A stretch of 64,000 nt of DNA from Ignavibacteriaceae bacterium. GTDB lineage: Bacteria > Bacteroidota > Ignavibacteria > Ignavibacteriales > Ignavibacteriaceae. Made by a program: the position numbers and the translations under genes. The notes below the pieces were generated by a model that was not told where the DNA came from, did no database searches, and was given only the letters and a program-made list of their open reading frames with translations. The stretch lies in NCBI GenBank assembly GCA_019638025.1, contig JAHBUO010000002.1, positions 1 through 64,000 of the forward strand, in the 5' to 3' direction. Within the stretch, counting starts at the first letter, position 1, and each line of letters opens with the position of its first letter. Positions 45,065 through 53,230 of this stretch are shown piece by piece.

Positions 45065-45984
45065 ATTGTTAATCTGTTTATTGAAAGCTGATCCAGATTC
45101 ATGTTCCCAATTTCCATATCGTTGGCAATCTTGATATGTTTTATTGAATCAGGTTCAACCCCGAATAATTTTGCAGCAGCAGCATCGATGGCAACTATAT
45201 CTTTTGCGATGAGTTGTGATTTTAGAGTAACTAAATCTTCTTTTGATACTCCTCTAGGACCATTTCTCTTCATCACAAAATAAGCATCAACAATGTTTAA
45301 ATCCGGTTTACGAAATGTTGTAAAATCTGCAATGCATTGATGTAAATCATTCCTATGCCAATAACCTCTATCCCAGACAATTCCCATTAAGTTTTTCATC
45401 GCTGAAGTTATATTTGCCGAAGAATGGTGCTTTAATACAGGCACATTAATGAACACATCGGATTCTAAAATTAATTCGTGAACAGTGGTTGAAGTTAATC
45501 TTTTGCCACTTTTAACATCTACTTTTTGATAATAACTCTCGGACGCTCCCGATACAATTTTGCCACCGGCATCTCTGACAGCTTTTTCGATACCGCTGTT
45601 ACTATAGCTTCTTTTCCAATTATCGCATGTATTATCAAAAACGAAGACATCTTTTGCTCCCGCTTCAAAACAATGTTCGATAATTCTTCTTACTAAAGCC
45701 GGATTAGTATTCGCCCCTCTATCAGGTGAAACATCCCAGCCAATATTTGGTTTAACTACCACTTTTTGTCCTTTTTTCACAAAAGATTTCATTCCACCCA
45801 AAGAAGAAATGGCTTTGTCAAACATAGCGTCTGGTTCACCCCCTCTAATGGCAACTAAATCAAATTTGGAATTCTGTGAGTTATTCGGAAATGAAAAAAG
45901 ATTTGATATCCCACCAAATGATATTGCAGCACTTGAGAGAAGCCCTGCTTTAATGCTTTTCTTTAGAAAGTCTCTTCGCTCCAT
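45061..45984 (-). CDS. DUF362 protein with Tat signal
   Basis: A 307-aa protein whose N-terminus is a twin-arginine signal (MERRDFLKKSIKAG), followed by a hydrophobic region, so it is folded before export. The mature part matches DUF362: GQKVVVKPNIGWDV near residue 70, then a VFDNT strand and VLKHHSSANITSAMKN. The preceding AGGTGGGG is a strong ribosome site. It forms an operon with the polyferredoxin, overlapping it by 4 bp. DUF362 proteins often carry or accompany ferredoxin domains; here that role is supplied by the separate downstream gene. The reaction is unknown. Confidence 0.88.
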   Translation of the reverse strand: MERRDFLKKSIKAGLLSSAAISFGGISNLFSFPNNSQNSKFDLVAIRGGEPDAMFDKAISSLGGMKSFVKKGQKVVVKPNIGWDVSPDRGANTNPALVRRIIEHCFEAGAKDVFVFDNTCDNWKRSYSNSGIEKAVRDAGGKIVSGASESYYQKVDVKSGKRLTSTTVHELILESDVFINVPVLKHHSSANITSAMKNLMGIVWDRGYWHRNDLHQCIADFTTFRKPDLNIVDAYFVMKRNGPRGVSKEDLVTLKSQLIAKDIVAIDAAAAKLFGVEPDSIKHIKIANDMEIGNMNLDQLSINRLTM

Positions 45985-46101
45985 AAGTTCCCCACCTTTT
46001 TTTAAGTGAAAGCAAAAAATGTTTTTGAATCTGAAAGATTCTGCATTGAATGGTTAAAAATATTATATTTTAATAGTAAATAAAAGAAAAATGGAGAGAC
46101 T

Positions 46102-46614
46102 ATGAGCAGTGAACTTACTTTAAATAAAAATACAAACGCAGTAAAGATAGTTTTACTCGATCTGCTATTTCTTACGTTCATTTATTTCGTTCCGGCGCTA
46201 ACACATTTGTTTGCGTTACCTATTTATTACATTGAACCGATGAGGTTGATGTTGGTATTTGCCATGCTTCATACCTCAAAATATAATTCTATCGTAATTG
46301 CATTAACTCTACCATTATTCTCATTTATTATTTCGGCTCACCCATCAATATTCAAGACGGGATTAATTTCGATTGAACTTTTAATCAATGTTTTATTATT
46401 CTTTTCATTAAAAAGTAAAATTAAAAATATCTTCTTTTTGATGGCTGTCTCTGTAATTGCAAGTAAAGTGATTTACTATTTACTAAAATATGTAGCATTA
46501 TCATTTACATTGATCAATGGGTCATTAATCTCAACACCACTATTAATTCAAATAGTAATGACATTGATCTTTTCAGGTTATGCATATCAGATTCTCAAAC
46601 GAGAAGAAAAGTAA
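46102..46614 (+). CDS. Small integral membrane protein of unknown function
   Basis: A 170-aa protein with five or six hydrophobic helices and very few charged residues. No motif is recognised; size and topology are compatible with an ECF-transporter S component or a DUF-type permease, but nothing specific supports either. ATGGAGAG upstream gives a good ribosome site. Its stop overlaps the ATG of the lipocalin gene (TAATG), so the two are coupled. It is divergent from the DUF362 gene, with a 117-bp AT-rich region between that must hold both promoters. Confidence 0.75.
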   Translation: MSSELTLNKNTNAVKIVLLDLLFLTFIYFVPALTHLFALPIYYIEPMRLMLVFAMLHTSKYNSIVIALTLPLFSFIISAHPSIFKTGLISIELLINVLLFFSLKSKIKNIFFLMAVSVIASKVIYYLLKYVALSFTLINGSLISTPLLIQIVMTLIFSGYAYQILKREEK

Positions 46615-47165
46615 TGTCTCCCAAGTTAAATGGATTAGTGTTTGGTCTAATTTTAATTGCAACTGTGACTCTCTTCATTGGATGTTCATCAAGTAAATAC
46701 CCACCACTCCAAACTGTAGAGAGTGTTGATTTGAAAAAGTATGTCGGAAAGTGGTATGAAATTGCCTCCTTCCCACAGAGTTTTCAGAAGGGGTGCAATT
46801 GTACAACGGCTGAGTATTTTCTAACCGATAAAGATTATATCAGAGTGTTGAATTCATGTAATAGAGGGAGTTCTAAGGGTAAACTCGATCAAGCGGAAGG
46901 TAAGGCTTTCGTAATTGAGGGGAGTAACAATAGTAAATTGAAAGTCCAATTTTTTTGGCCATTTAAAGGTGATTATTGGATTATAGAATTAGCTGATGAT
47001 TATTCTTATGCGGTTGTCGGTCATCCTGGCAGAGAATACTTATGGATACTTTCTCGAACTCCCCAAATGGAAGAATCGACATATCAAATGCTGCTTCAAA
47101 GAATTTCCGCCAAACAATTTGATATTTCAAAATTGAACAGAACTAACCAAGATTGTTCAAAGTAA
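46614..47165 (+). CDS. blc: Bacterial lipocalin (Blc-type) lipoprotein
   Basis: A 183-aa lipoprotein with lipobox IGCS (Cys near 24). The lipocalin signature is plain: VDLKKYVGKWYEIASFP at about 38-54, with the conserved GxW, and later YSYAVVGHPGREYLWILSRTP containing the family's Arg. Length fits outer-membrane lipocalins of the Blc family, which bind lipids or hydrophobic ligands. It is coupled to the membrane-protein gene upstream through a TAATG overlap. Confidence 0.93.
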   Translation: MSPKLNGLVFGLILIATVTLFIGCSSSKYPPLQTVESVDLKKYVGKWYEIASFPQSFQKGCNCTTAEYFLTDKDYIRVLNSCNRGSSKGKLDQAEGKAFVIEGSNNSKLKVQFFWPFKGDYWIIELADDYSYAVVGHPGREYLWILSRTPQMEESTYQMLLQRISAKQFDISKLNRTNQDCSK

Positions 47166-47173
47166 AAAAATGA

Positions 47174-47202
47174 TTGACTTTAAATTCAAGTCTACTTATG
47201 TT
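47174..47202 (+). promoter_or_regulatory. Candidate sigma70 promoter of the GbsR/MarR-type regulator
   Basis: TTGACT at 47174-47179 and TATGTT at 47197-47202 are spaced 17 bp apart. The expected transcription start falls near 47209, inside the palindromic operator. This is a single-sequence match in an AT-rich genome. Confidence 0.45.
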
Positions 47203-47207
47203 TCTAT

Positions 47208-47227
47208 CGTTTGAAAAGTTTCAAATG
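47208..47227. promoter_or_regulatory. Palindromic operator 1 (autoregulatory)
   Basis: Half-sites CGTTTGA (47208-47214) and TCAAATG (47221-47227) are separated by 6 bp. The site lies just upstream of the regulator's ATG at 47240. The same half-sites and spacing recur at 47752-47771 before the SDR gene, which argues for a real binding site of the regulator encoded between them. Confidence 0.65.
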
Positions 47228-47239
47228 TAAAAAACGATA

Positions 47240-47728
47240 ATGACAACCGAACAAAAAATTCAAAAAGAAATTATTCAAAGATTCGGAGATGCTTATAAAG
47301 CCTTCGGATTAAATAAGTTGATGGGACACATAGTTGCACTTCTTATTTTCTCGCCTCAACCTCTTTCGTTAGATGAAATAACAAATCTCCTCGGAAGAAG
47401 CAAAGGTCCTATCAGTCAAATAGTAAGAAGATTACGCGAAAGAAAATTAATTCGAAAAGCATGGGCACCGGAAAACAATAGAAAAGATTATTATGAGATT
47501 GAGCCGGAAATTTTCGAAAATGCTTTCAGAAATAATTATGAGCTAATAAAAAATAATACTCGTATTGCAAAACAACTTCAGCAGACTGTACAAAAAGTTA
47601 ATAAAGATAAGCTTACTACCGCAAAAGTTCGCTTAGATGAAATGGAAGCGTTCTATACTCTTATGGAGAAGCACTTTCGTAACTTTCTAAATGAATGGGT
47701 TGTTGAAAGAGAAAAAATTTACAAGTAA
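47240..47728 (+). CDS. GbsR/MarR-family transcriptional regulator
   Basis: A 162-aa DNA-binding protein with a winged helix at about residues 35-85 (SLDEITNLLGRSKGPISQIVRRLRERKLI) and a C-terminal coiled-coil/dimerisation helix (about 100-160). The layout fits the GbsR/MarR group. It has matching palindromes upstream of itself and upstream of the next gene, so it probably regulates its own transcription and the SDR/KAS/symporter/ligase operon. The effector may be a carboxylic acid or acyl-CoA linked to the pathway, which is inference. There is no clear Shine-Dalgarno before the ATG. Confidence 0.88.
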   Translation: MTTEQKIQKEIIQRFGDAYKAFGLNKLMGHIVALLIFSPQPLSLDEITNLLGRSKGPISQIVRRLRERKLIRKAWAPENNRKDYYEIEPEIFENAFRNNYELIKNNTRIAKQLQQTVQKVNKDKLTTAKVRLDEMEAFYTLMEKHFRNFLNEWVVEREKIYK

Positions 47729-47749
47729 GACTAGAAAAAAATATGAATT

Positions 47750-47773
47750 AACGTTTGATATTTTTCAAACGTT
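47750..47773. promoter_or_regulatory. Palindromic operator 2, upstream of the SDR gene
   Basis: AACGTTTGA (47750-47758) and TCAAACGTT (47765-47773) are perfect 9-bp inverted arms with a 6-bp spacer. The core CGTTTGA-N6-TCAAACG is the same as operator 1 at 47208-47227. It sits 20 bp before the SDR start codon. Confidence 0.7.
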
Positions 47774-47793
47774 ACAAAAGGAGATTTAACAAG

Positions 47794-48537
47794 ATGAAAA
47801 GATTAGAGAATAAAGTAGCAGTGATCACCGGTGGTGCAAGAGGAATCGGAAAAACTACTGTTGAACTCTTTGCTAAAGAGGGAGCTACTGTTGTCATTTG
47901 GGATTTATTGGAGAATGAAGGTCTAAAATTATCAGACGAAATAAATAATACCGCTGGGAATTCATTATATACTAAAGTTGATGTCCCTTCGTATGAGTCA
48001 ACCGAAGCAGCTGCGAAGTTAGTCTTTGAAAAGTTTGGCAAAATAGATATTCTGATTAATAATGCGGGAATCACTTCAGATGCAACTCTGCAGAAAATGA
48101 CTCCGGAACAATGGAAAAAGGTCATTGATGTTAATTTAACAGGAGTGTTTAATTGTACAAAAGCAGTTTCACAATTTATGATTGAAAAATTGTATGGTAG
48201 GATCGTAAATACTTCTTCCGTAGTCGGTATATACGGGAATTTCGGGCAAACTAATTATGTCGCAACAAAATCCGGAATCATCGGAATGACAAAAGTTTGG
48301 GCACGTGAATTAGGACGAAAAGGTATCACAGTAAATACAGTTGCCCCTGGCTTTATCGCAACCGAAATGATTAACTCTGTTCCTGAGAAAGTAATAACAA
48401 TGTTAAAAGAAAAAACTCCTGTCGGTAGATTGGGTAATCCAATAGATATAGCTAATGCATATTTATTTTTATCAAGTGATGAAGCCTCATTTGTCAACGG
48501 AATAACCCTTAGTGTTGATGGCGGTTTAATTTTATAA
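47794..48537 (+). CDS. SDR-family oxidoreductase, FabG/PhaB-like
   Basis: About 247 aa from ATG 47794, preceded by AAAGGAG; an in-frame TTG at 47755 would start inside the operator. The Rossmann motif (GGARGIGK), NNAG, catalytic Ser142 in NTSSVVG, Tyr155 and Lys159 in NYVATK, and the APGF motif are all present. The family contains 3-oxoacyl-ACP reductases and 3-hydroxyacyl-CoA dehydrogenases. Sequence alone does not separate FabG from PhaB-like or catabolic dehydrogenases. The gene is followed by a KAS III-like gene, an SSF symporter and an acyl-CoA ligase, which favours a dedicated acid-CoA pathway over general fatty-acid synthesis. Confidence 0.93.
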   Translation: MKRLENKVAVITGGARGIGKTTVELFAKEGATVVIWDLLENEGLKLSDEINNTAGNSLYTKVDVPSYESTEAAAKLVFEKFGKIDILINNAGITSDATLQKMTPEQWKKVIDVNLTGVFNCTKAVSQFMIEKLYGRIVNTSSVVGIYGNFGQTNYVATKSGIIGMTKVWARELGRKGITVNTVAPGFIATEMINSVPEKVITMLKEKTPVGRLGNPIDIANAYLFLSSDEASFVNGITLSVDGGLIL

Positions 48538-48556
48538 CTAATTCAGAAAACAAAAA

Positions 48557-49546
48557 ATGAGAAATGCAGTAATAAAAGGTGCCGGTTTTTTTGCTCCTGA
48601 AAAGATAGTTCCGAATTCTTTTTTTAATGAAATATTAGGAGAAGATGTTGATACATGGCTGCGCGAAAATTTAACAATTAAAGAACGCCGCTGGTGTAGT
48701 GAAAATGAATCAACAATTGACTTATGTTTAGCAGCCGCACAAAACGCAATTGAAGATTCTGCCATTAATTCTTCTGACCTTGATTTAATAATTGTAGCAA
48801 CAGATACGCCGGAATTTATTTCCCCTTCAACAGCATCAATTCTTCAGCATAAACTTGGTGCTGAAAAGTGTGGAACTTTTGATGTTAATACTGCATGTGC
48901 AGGTTTTGTTACCGCATTAGATATCGCATCTAAATTCATAATAGCAGATGAAAATTATCGTAATGTACTTATAGTAGGTGCATATGCTATGAGTAAGTAT
49001 CTTGATTTGACAGACAAAAAGACAGTCACTCTCTTTGCTGATGGTGCCGGAGCAGTAGTTCTTTCTTCTTCAGAAAAAAAAGAAAAAGGATTCCTAACAA
49101 GTCGATTATTCACTGCGGGCGAGTATAACAGCTGGATGGGTATCTATGCCGGCGGAACAAATAAACCGTTAACAAGGGAAGTTCTTGACAATAAAGACCA
49201 TCTATTGAAATTTGTGAAAAAGTTTCCAAAAGAGATTAATCCGCTAAAATGGTCAGAAATGATTTCAGAATCTTGTGAAAAGATTGGGGTTAAGCCAACC
49301 GATATTAGTCACTATTTCTTCACTCAAATTAATATTAATGGAATTTGGGAAACACTTGATATTCTTGGAGTTGACCGCTCTAAAGGTTATACGATAATGG
49401 ATAAGTATGGGTATACCGGTTCTGCATGTATTCCAATGGCTTTCGCACACGCCAAAGAAAAGGGAATAATTAAAGAAAATGATTTAGTGGTCTTTATGGG
49501 CTCAGGCGGTGGGCTCGCATTTGCAAATGCTCTATTTAAAATTTAA
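48557..49546 (+). CDS. KAS III (FabH)-like enzyme lacking the usual catalytic His and Asn
   Basis: A 329-aa thiolase-fold protein. The active-site Cys114 is in VNTACAG, as in FabH. At the place of the FabH motif PHQAN the sequence reads FTQIN, so the catalytic His is Thr256. In place of HGNTSAAS it reads KYGYTGSAC, so the catalytic Asn is Tyr286. The closing GSGGGLAFAN glycine loop is retained. The normal decarboxylating condensation needs His and Asn, so this protein probably does another acyl-transfer, thiolysis or non-decarboxylating reaction. It lies in the regulated operon between the SDR and the symporter. Confidence 0.9.
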   Translation: MRNAVIKGAGFFAPEKIVPNSFFNEILGEDVDTWLRENLTIKERRWCSENESTIDLCLAAAQNAIEDSAINSSDLDLIIVATDTPEFISPSTASILQHKLGAEKCGTFDVNTACAGFVTALDIASKFIIADENYRNVLIVGAYAMSKYLDLTDKKTVTLFADGAGAVVLSSSEKKEKGFLTSRLFTAGEYNSWMGIYAGGTNKPLTREVLDNKDHLLKFVKKFPKEINPLKWSEMISESCEKIGVKPTDISHYFFTQININGIWETLDILGVDRSKGYTIMDKYGYTGSACIPMAFAHAKEKGIIKENDLVVFMGSGGGLAFANALFKI

Positions 49547-49557
49547 TCGGGATAAAA

Positions 49558-51075
49558 TTGAATAACGTTGCATCACAAGAAATGATTTTTGCTAGCTGGA
49601 TTCTTATTCTGGTTTATATGGCTGTGATTTTATTCTTCGTAATAAAAGGTGCATTAAAAATCAAAGATATGAAGGACTATGCTGTCGGAAATGTTAACTT
49701 CTCTCCGATTGCTGTCGGGTTGGCATTAGCGGCTTCTATGACGAGTGCTGCAACTTTTATTATCAATCCGGGATTTATAGCTCTTTACGGATTTAGCGCT
49801 ATAATATCGTATGGCTTTGCTCTTCCACTTGCAGCGATGGTATCATTAGTTTTATTTACAAAAGGTTTCAGAAAACATGGGACGGGTGTAAAAGCGTTGA
49901 CAATGGCTCAATGGATGGGAACGCGATATAACTCGAAAAACTACGGATTCTTTTTCGCTGTTTTATCATTACTGTTAGTAACTTTTATTGTGCTTATTGT
50001 CGTTGGATTAACTAAAGTGCTGGCTAAGTCGCTTAATGTCGATGAATTATATGTACTGATTGGTTTAGTGACATTCATTTTCGGTTACATGATGTTCGGC
50101 GGTGCAAATTCGATGGTGTACACAAATACAATTCAAGCAGTGATAATGATTGTAGTTGCATTTATACTACTTGGTTCAGGCTATGAACACTTTAGCAGCG
50201 GGATTCATCAACTAATTGAAAAAATGAATAGTATTGATCCCAAATTGACCGGTTTTTTTAATGATTCGAGCTTTCTGTTTCGAGATTTTTTTGAAATTAT
50301 TATTGCTCAGATGATTATCGGAATAGCAATTGTCTGCCAGCCCCACATCATTACAAAATCTTTATTATTGAAATCAGATAAAGATGTTAACAGATATTTA
50401 ACAGTAGGAGTTATTACACAAAGTTTATTTTTCTTAGTAGTGATTTCCGGTTTATGGGCACGATTTGCTTTTCCGGATTTAACCGTAAATGGAACACCTC
50501 TAAAGATGGATGGAATAATCTCAGCTTATGTTGTAAAGGAATTTCCGGTGTATGTTGGACTCATCGTAATACTCGGTTTAATCTCCGCTGGCATTTCAAC
50601 TCTTGAAGGATTAATTCAATCGCTTTCAACAACTATCACAACAGATATTATTGTCCCTATATCAAAATTAAAATTCAATGATATCGAATTAAAACATCCA
50701 AAATTAATAGTGATTATTAACAGAGCGGTTATAGTTCTTCTTGCAGTCGTCACAATTTATTTGTCATACGAACAACTTATCAATCCTAAATTAAGCGTTG
50801 CAATTTTAGGACAAAATGGAGTCTACGCTTACTTCTCGGCAGCTTTTATACCTATACTCTTTGGAATGTTCAGCAAAAATATCAACAAATTTGTGCCGAT
50901 TGTAAGTTCAGTTGTTGCTGTTGTAGTTCATTTTACAATGTACTTCGGAAAGTTGCAAATCCCCTTTTCGGTTGCAACCGGTGAGAATCCGGGTGTCGCA
51001 GCTGCCACAGCTATTGTTGTTTCCACATTACTTGCTTTCATTTTAAGTAGGATAGTAAAAGGGAGTAAGCAGTAA
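49558..51075 (+). CDS. Sodium:solute symporter (SSF family)
   Basis: A 505-aa protein with about 13 transmembrane helices, starting with a TTG at 49558 with GGGA upstream. SSF-type features include an early AVGNVNFSPIAVGLALAAS, the GGANSMVYTNTIQA helix, and STLEGLIQSLSTTITTD in the long middle region. The family couples Na+ to uptake of carboxylates, sugars, proline or pantothenate; the sequence does not tell which. The neighbour that activates acids to CoA esters suggests a monocarboxylate or similar acid. The next gene starts directly after the stop codon. Confidence 0.93.
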   Translation: MNNVASQEMIFASWILILVYMAVILFFVIKGALKIKDMKDYAVGNVNFSPIAVGLALAASMTSAATFIINPGFIALYGFSAIISYGFALPLAAMVSLVLFTKGFRKHGTGVKALTMAQWMGTRYNSKNYGFFFAVLSLLLVTFIVLIVVGLTKVLAKSLNVDELYVLIGLVTFIFGYMMFGGANSMVYTNTIQAVIMIVVAFILLGSGYEHFSSGIHQLIEKMNSIDPKLTGFFNDSSFLFRDFFEIIIAQMIIGIAIVCQPHIITKSLLLKSDKDVNRYLTVGVITQSLFFLVVISGLWARFAFPDLTVNGTPLKMDGIISAYVVKEFPVYVGLIVILGLISAGISTLEGLIQSLSTTITTDIIVPISKLKFNDIELKHPKLIVIINRAVIVLLAVVTIYLSYEQLINPKLSVAILGQNGVYAYFSAAFIPILFGMFSKNINKFVPIVSSVVAVVVHFTMYFGKLQIPFSVATGENPGVAAATAIVVSTLLAFILSRIVKGSKQ

Positions 51076-52596
51076 ATGAATTATCAAACCGATTGGCTGA
51101 AGAAATGGGCTAAATATACTCCGCAAAAATTATTTTTACGGGAGTATTCAAAGAAATTAGAATGGACTTATAGTGACTTCAATAATCGGGTAAATGCATT
51201 TTCTCACTACATAGTTAAAAAATATGGTTTGAAGAAAGGTGATAGAATAGCTGTCTACTCAAAAAATAGTGCAGAGTATGTATTGCTTTTTTTGTCCTGT
51301 ATAAAAACCGGAGCTTTACTAGTTCCACTAAATTATAGATTAACCCCACGAGAGTTAGATATTCTTTTAGTTGATGCTGAACCTACAATTTTCTTCTATG
51401 AAGATGAATACAGCAATGAAATAAAAAAACTGGAATCGCTCAAACATCATTCGAACAAAGTAAGTCTTGCAGAAGCGACTACTTTTCTTACAAATGAACA
51501 TTTAGTAAATGAAGAGTATAAAAATCAAGATGTTGATGAAGATGATCCGGTTATGATTTTATATACTGCGGGAACCACAGGACTCTCAAAAGGGGTTCTC
51601 ATCACACATAAAATGCTCTTCTGGAATGCTGTAAATACTGGACTAAGATTAGACTTAACTTCAAATGACCATACTCAAAGTTACGCACCATTTTTTCATA
51701 CAGGTGGATGGAATGTTCTATTTACTCCTTTCTTATTACATGGTGCTTCACACACACTTCTAAACAAGTTTGATAGCGAATTAATTTTACAGCTGATGGA
51801 AAAAGAGAAAACCACAATTCTATTTGGTGTCCCGACAATGCTTCAAATGATGTCCGATTCAGAGTTGTTTAATCAAGTTGATTTGTCCAGCGTAAGGTAT
51901 GCAATTGTTGGTGGGGCACCAATGCCGATTCCGATAATTAACACTTGGCAAAGCAAGGGAATTGCAATCAGACAAGGATATGGATTAACGGAAGTCGGAC
52001 CAAATTGCTTTTCTCTTCATCAAGATGATGCTATTCGAAAAATTGGTTCGATTGGCTTTCCCAACTTCTTTTTTGATGTTAAGGTAATAAAAGAAGATGG
52101 AACCGAATGTCGTGAAAATGAAACCGGTGAGCTTTGGTTAAAAAGTCCGGTAGTAACGCCCGGATATTGGCGAAAACCTAAAGAGACCGCTGAATCTTTC
52201 ACCAATGGATTTTTTCATACAGGCGATTTGGTAAGATATGACGAAGATGGCTTTTACTTCGTTGTCGATAGAAAAAAGAATATGTTCATTAGTGGTGGTG
52301 AAAATGTCTACCCCGCAGAAATAGAAAAGTATTTGTATTCTTTAAATGAGATAAAAGAAGTAGCTATTATCGGGGTTAAAGATGAAAGATGGGGTGAAGT
52401 AGGAAAAGCTTTCATAACATTGAAAGAAGAAAATAGCCTTACTGAGTCTGATGTAATTGAATATTGTAAAAAAGGTTTGGCAAAATATAAAATCCCGAAG
52501 CATGTTCAATTCTTAAACGAAATTCCAAAAACGGATGCCGGCAAGATTAACAAAATACTTTTACTGAAAATTCATAATGATTCCTTAATTAATTAA
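51076..52596 (+). CDS. AMP-forming acyl-CoA synthetase
   Basis: A 506-aa ANL-superfamily ligase. The AMP-binding P-loop is ILYTAGTTGLSKG at about 165-177. A GLTE motif lies near 305, the hinge/ATP site TGDLVRYDEDG near 380, and the catalytic Lys lies in the closing DAGKINK. All key residues are present. Expected reaction: carboxylate + ATP + CoA to acyl-CoA + AMP + PPi. It begins at the base after the symporter stop, so uptake and activation are coupled. Substrate chain length cannot be read from sequence. Confidence 0.95.
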   Translation: MNYQTDWLKKWAKYTPQKLFLREYSKKLEWTYSDFNNRVNAFSHYIVKKYGLKKGDRIAVYSKNSAEYVLLFLSCIKTGALLVPLNYRLTPRELDILLVDAEPTIFFYEDEYSNEIKKLESLKHHSNKVSLAEATTFLTNEHLVNEEYKNQDVDEDDPVMILYTAGTTGLSKGVLITHKMLFWNAVNTGLRLDLTSNDHTQSYAPFFHTGGWNVLFTPFLLHGASHTLLNKFDSELILQLMEKEKTTILFGVPTMLQMMSDSELFNQVDLSSVRYAIVGGAPMPIPIINTWQSKGIAIRQGYGLTEVGPNCFSLHQDDAIRKIGSIGFPNFFFDVKVIKEDGTECRENETGELWLKSPVVTPGYWRKPKETAESFTNGFFHTGDLVRYDEDGFYFVVDRKKNMFISGGENVYPAEIEKYLYSLNEIKEVAIIGVKDERWGEVGKAFITLKEENSLTESDVIEYCKKGLAKYKIPKHVQFLNEIPKTDAGKINKILLLKIHNDSLIN

Positions 52597-52623
52597 TAAT
52601 CAATATCAAAAAAAGAGGTTACC

Positions 52624-53160
52624 ATGAAAAAGATGCTCTTTGTTCTTTCGTTAGTTACTGTTTTATTTATTGTAAATGGATGTAAAGAAGACAGTACAAC
52701 CACAACCGAAACACCTAAAGATCCTATTGTCGGAACTTGGGTTTGTGAAGGTAATAATGTTCCATTGGGTTTAAGAGTTGCTCCATTCAGAGTTAAAAAG
52801 ATTGTTGCTACTTTTAACGAAAACAAATCTTACACTGTAGTTCAAACAGATAGTGCTGATGTAAATACAACATTTACCGGTACCTATACAAATACTGAAT
52901 CTACATTTAAAGATACTGTATCAGCATCACTTACAAAAGATGCTAAGATTATCAATATTGTTGCAAAACAAGCTACACCTGCAGTTGTTACAGCTACCGG
53001 TATCTATGCAATTAATGCTACCAATATGAGCTATGAAGTAATTCAAACCGAACCAGCTTTAACAGGTGTTACACCTCCAACAGCAGAAAAAGGTTTCGGA
53101 AGTACAGGAATCGGTGGAGTTGCATATCCAATCTATATTCAGAAATATGTAAAGCAATAA
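52624..53160 (+). CDS. Lipoprotein with lipocalin-like fold
   Basis: A 178-aa protein with a signal peptide and NGC lipobox (Cys near 20), followed by a Thr-rich linker (STTTTETPKDP). The mature region starts with VGTWVCEG, and strand-rich repeats with FTGTYTNTES suggest a lipocalin-like barrel of the type found in small Bacteroidota lipoproteins. It carries no enzyme motif. AAAGAGG precedes the ATG. It follows the ligase gene by 27 bp and ends before a strong terminator, so it may be the last gene of the operon that begins at the SDR. Confidence 0.8.
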   Translation: MKKMLFVLSLVTVLFIVNGCKEDSTTTTETPKDPIVGTWVCEGNNVPLGLRVAPFRVKKIVATFNENKSYTVVQTDSADVNTTFTGTYTNTESTFKDTVSASLTKDAKIINIVAKQATPAVVTATGIYAINATNMSYEVIQTEPALTGVTPPTAEKGFGSTGIGGVAYPIYIQKYVKQ

Positions 53161-53182
53161 TAATTAATTTGTAAACACTCTG

Positions 53183-53217
53183 ACACGGATGGAAGTATTC
53201 CATCCGTGTTATTGTTT
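53183..53217 (+). terminator. Intrinsic terminator between lipoprotein and porin genes
   Basis: ACACGGATGGA (53183-53193) and TCCATCCGTGT (53199-53209) form a perfect 11-bp stem with a 5-base loop, followed by TATTGTTTT. The ribosome site of the next gene (GGGAGAG) lies directly after it. Confidence 0.85.
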
Positions 53218-53230
53218 TAGGGAGAGCTTT

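Noticed and set aside
48557..49546. Calling this gene fabH of primary fatty-acid synthesis
   Set aside because: The His and Asn of the catalytic triad are replaced and the gene lies in a regulated operon with a symporter and acyl-CoA ligase.
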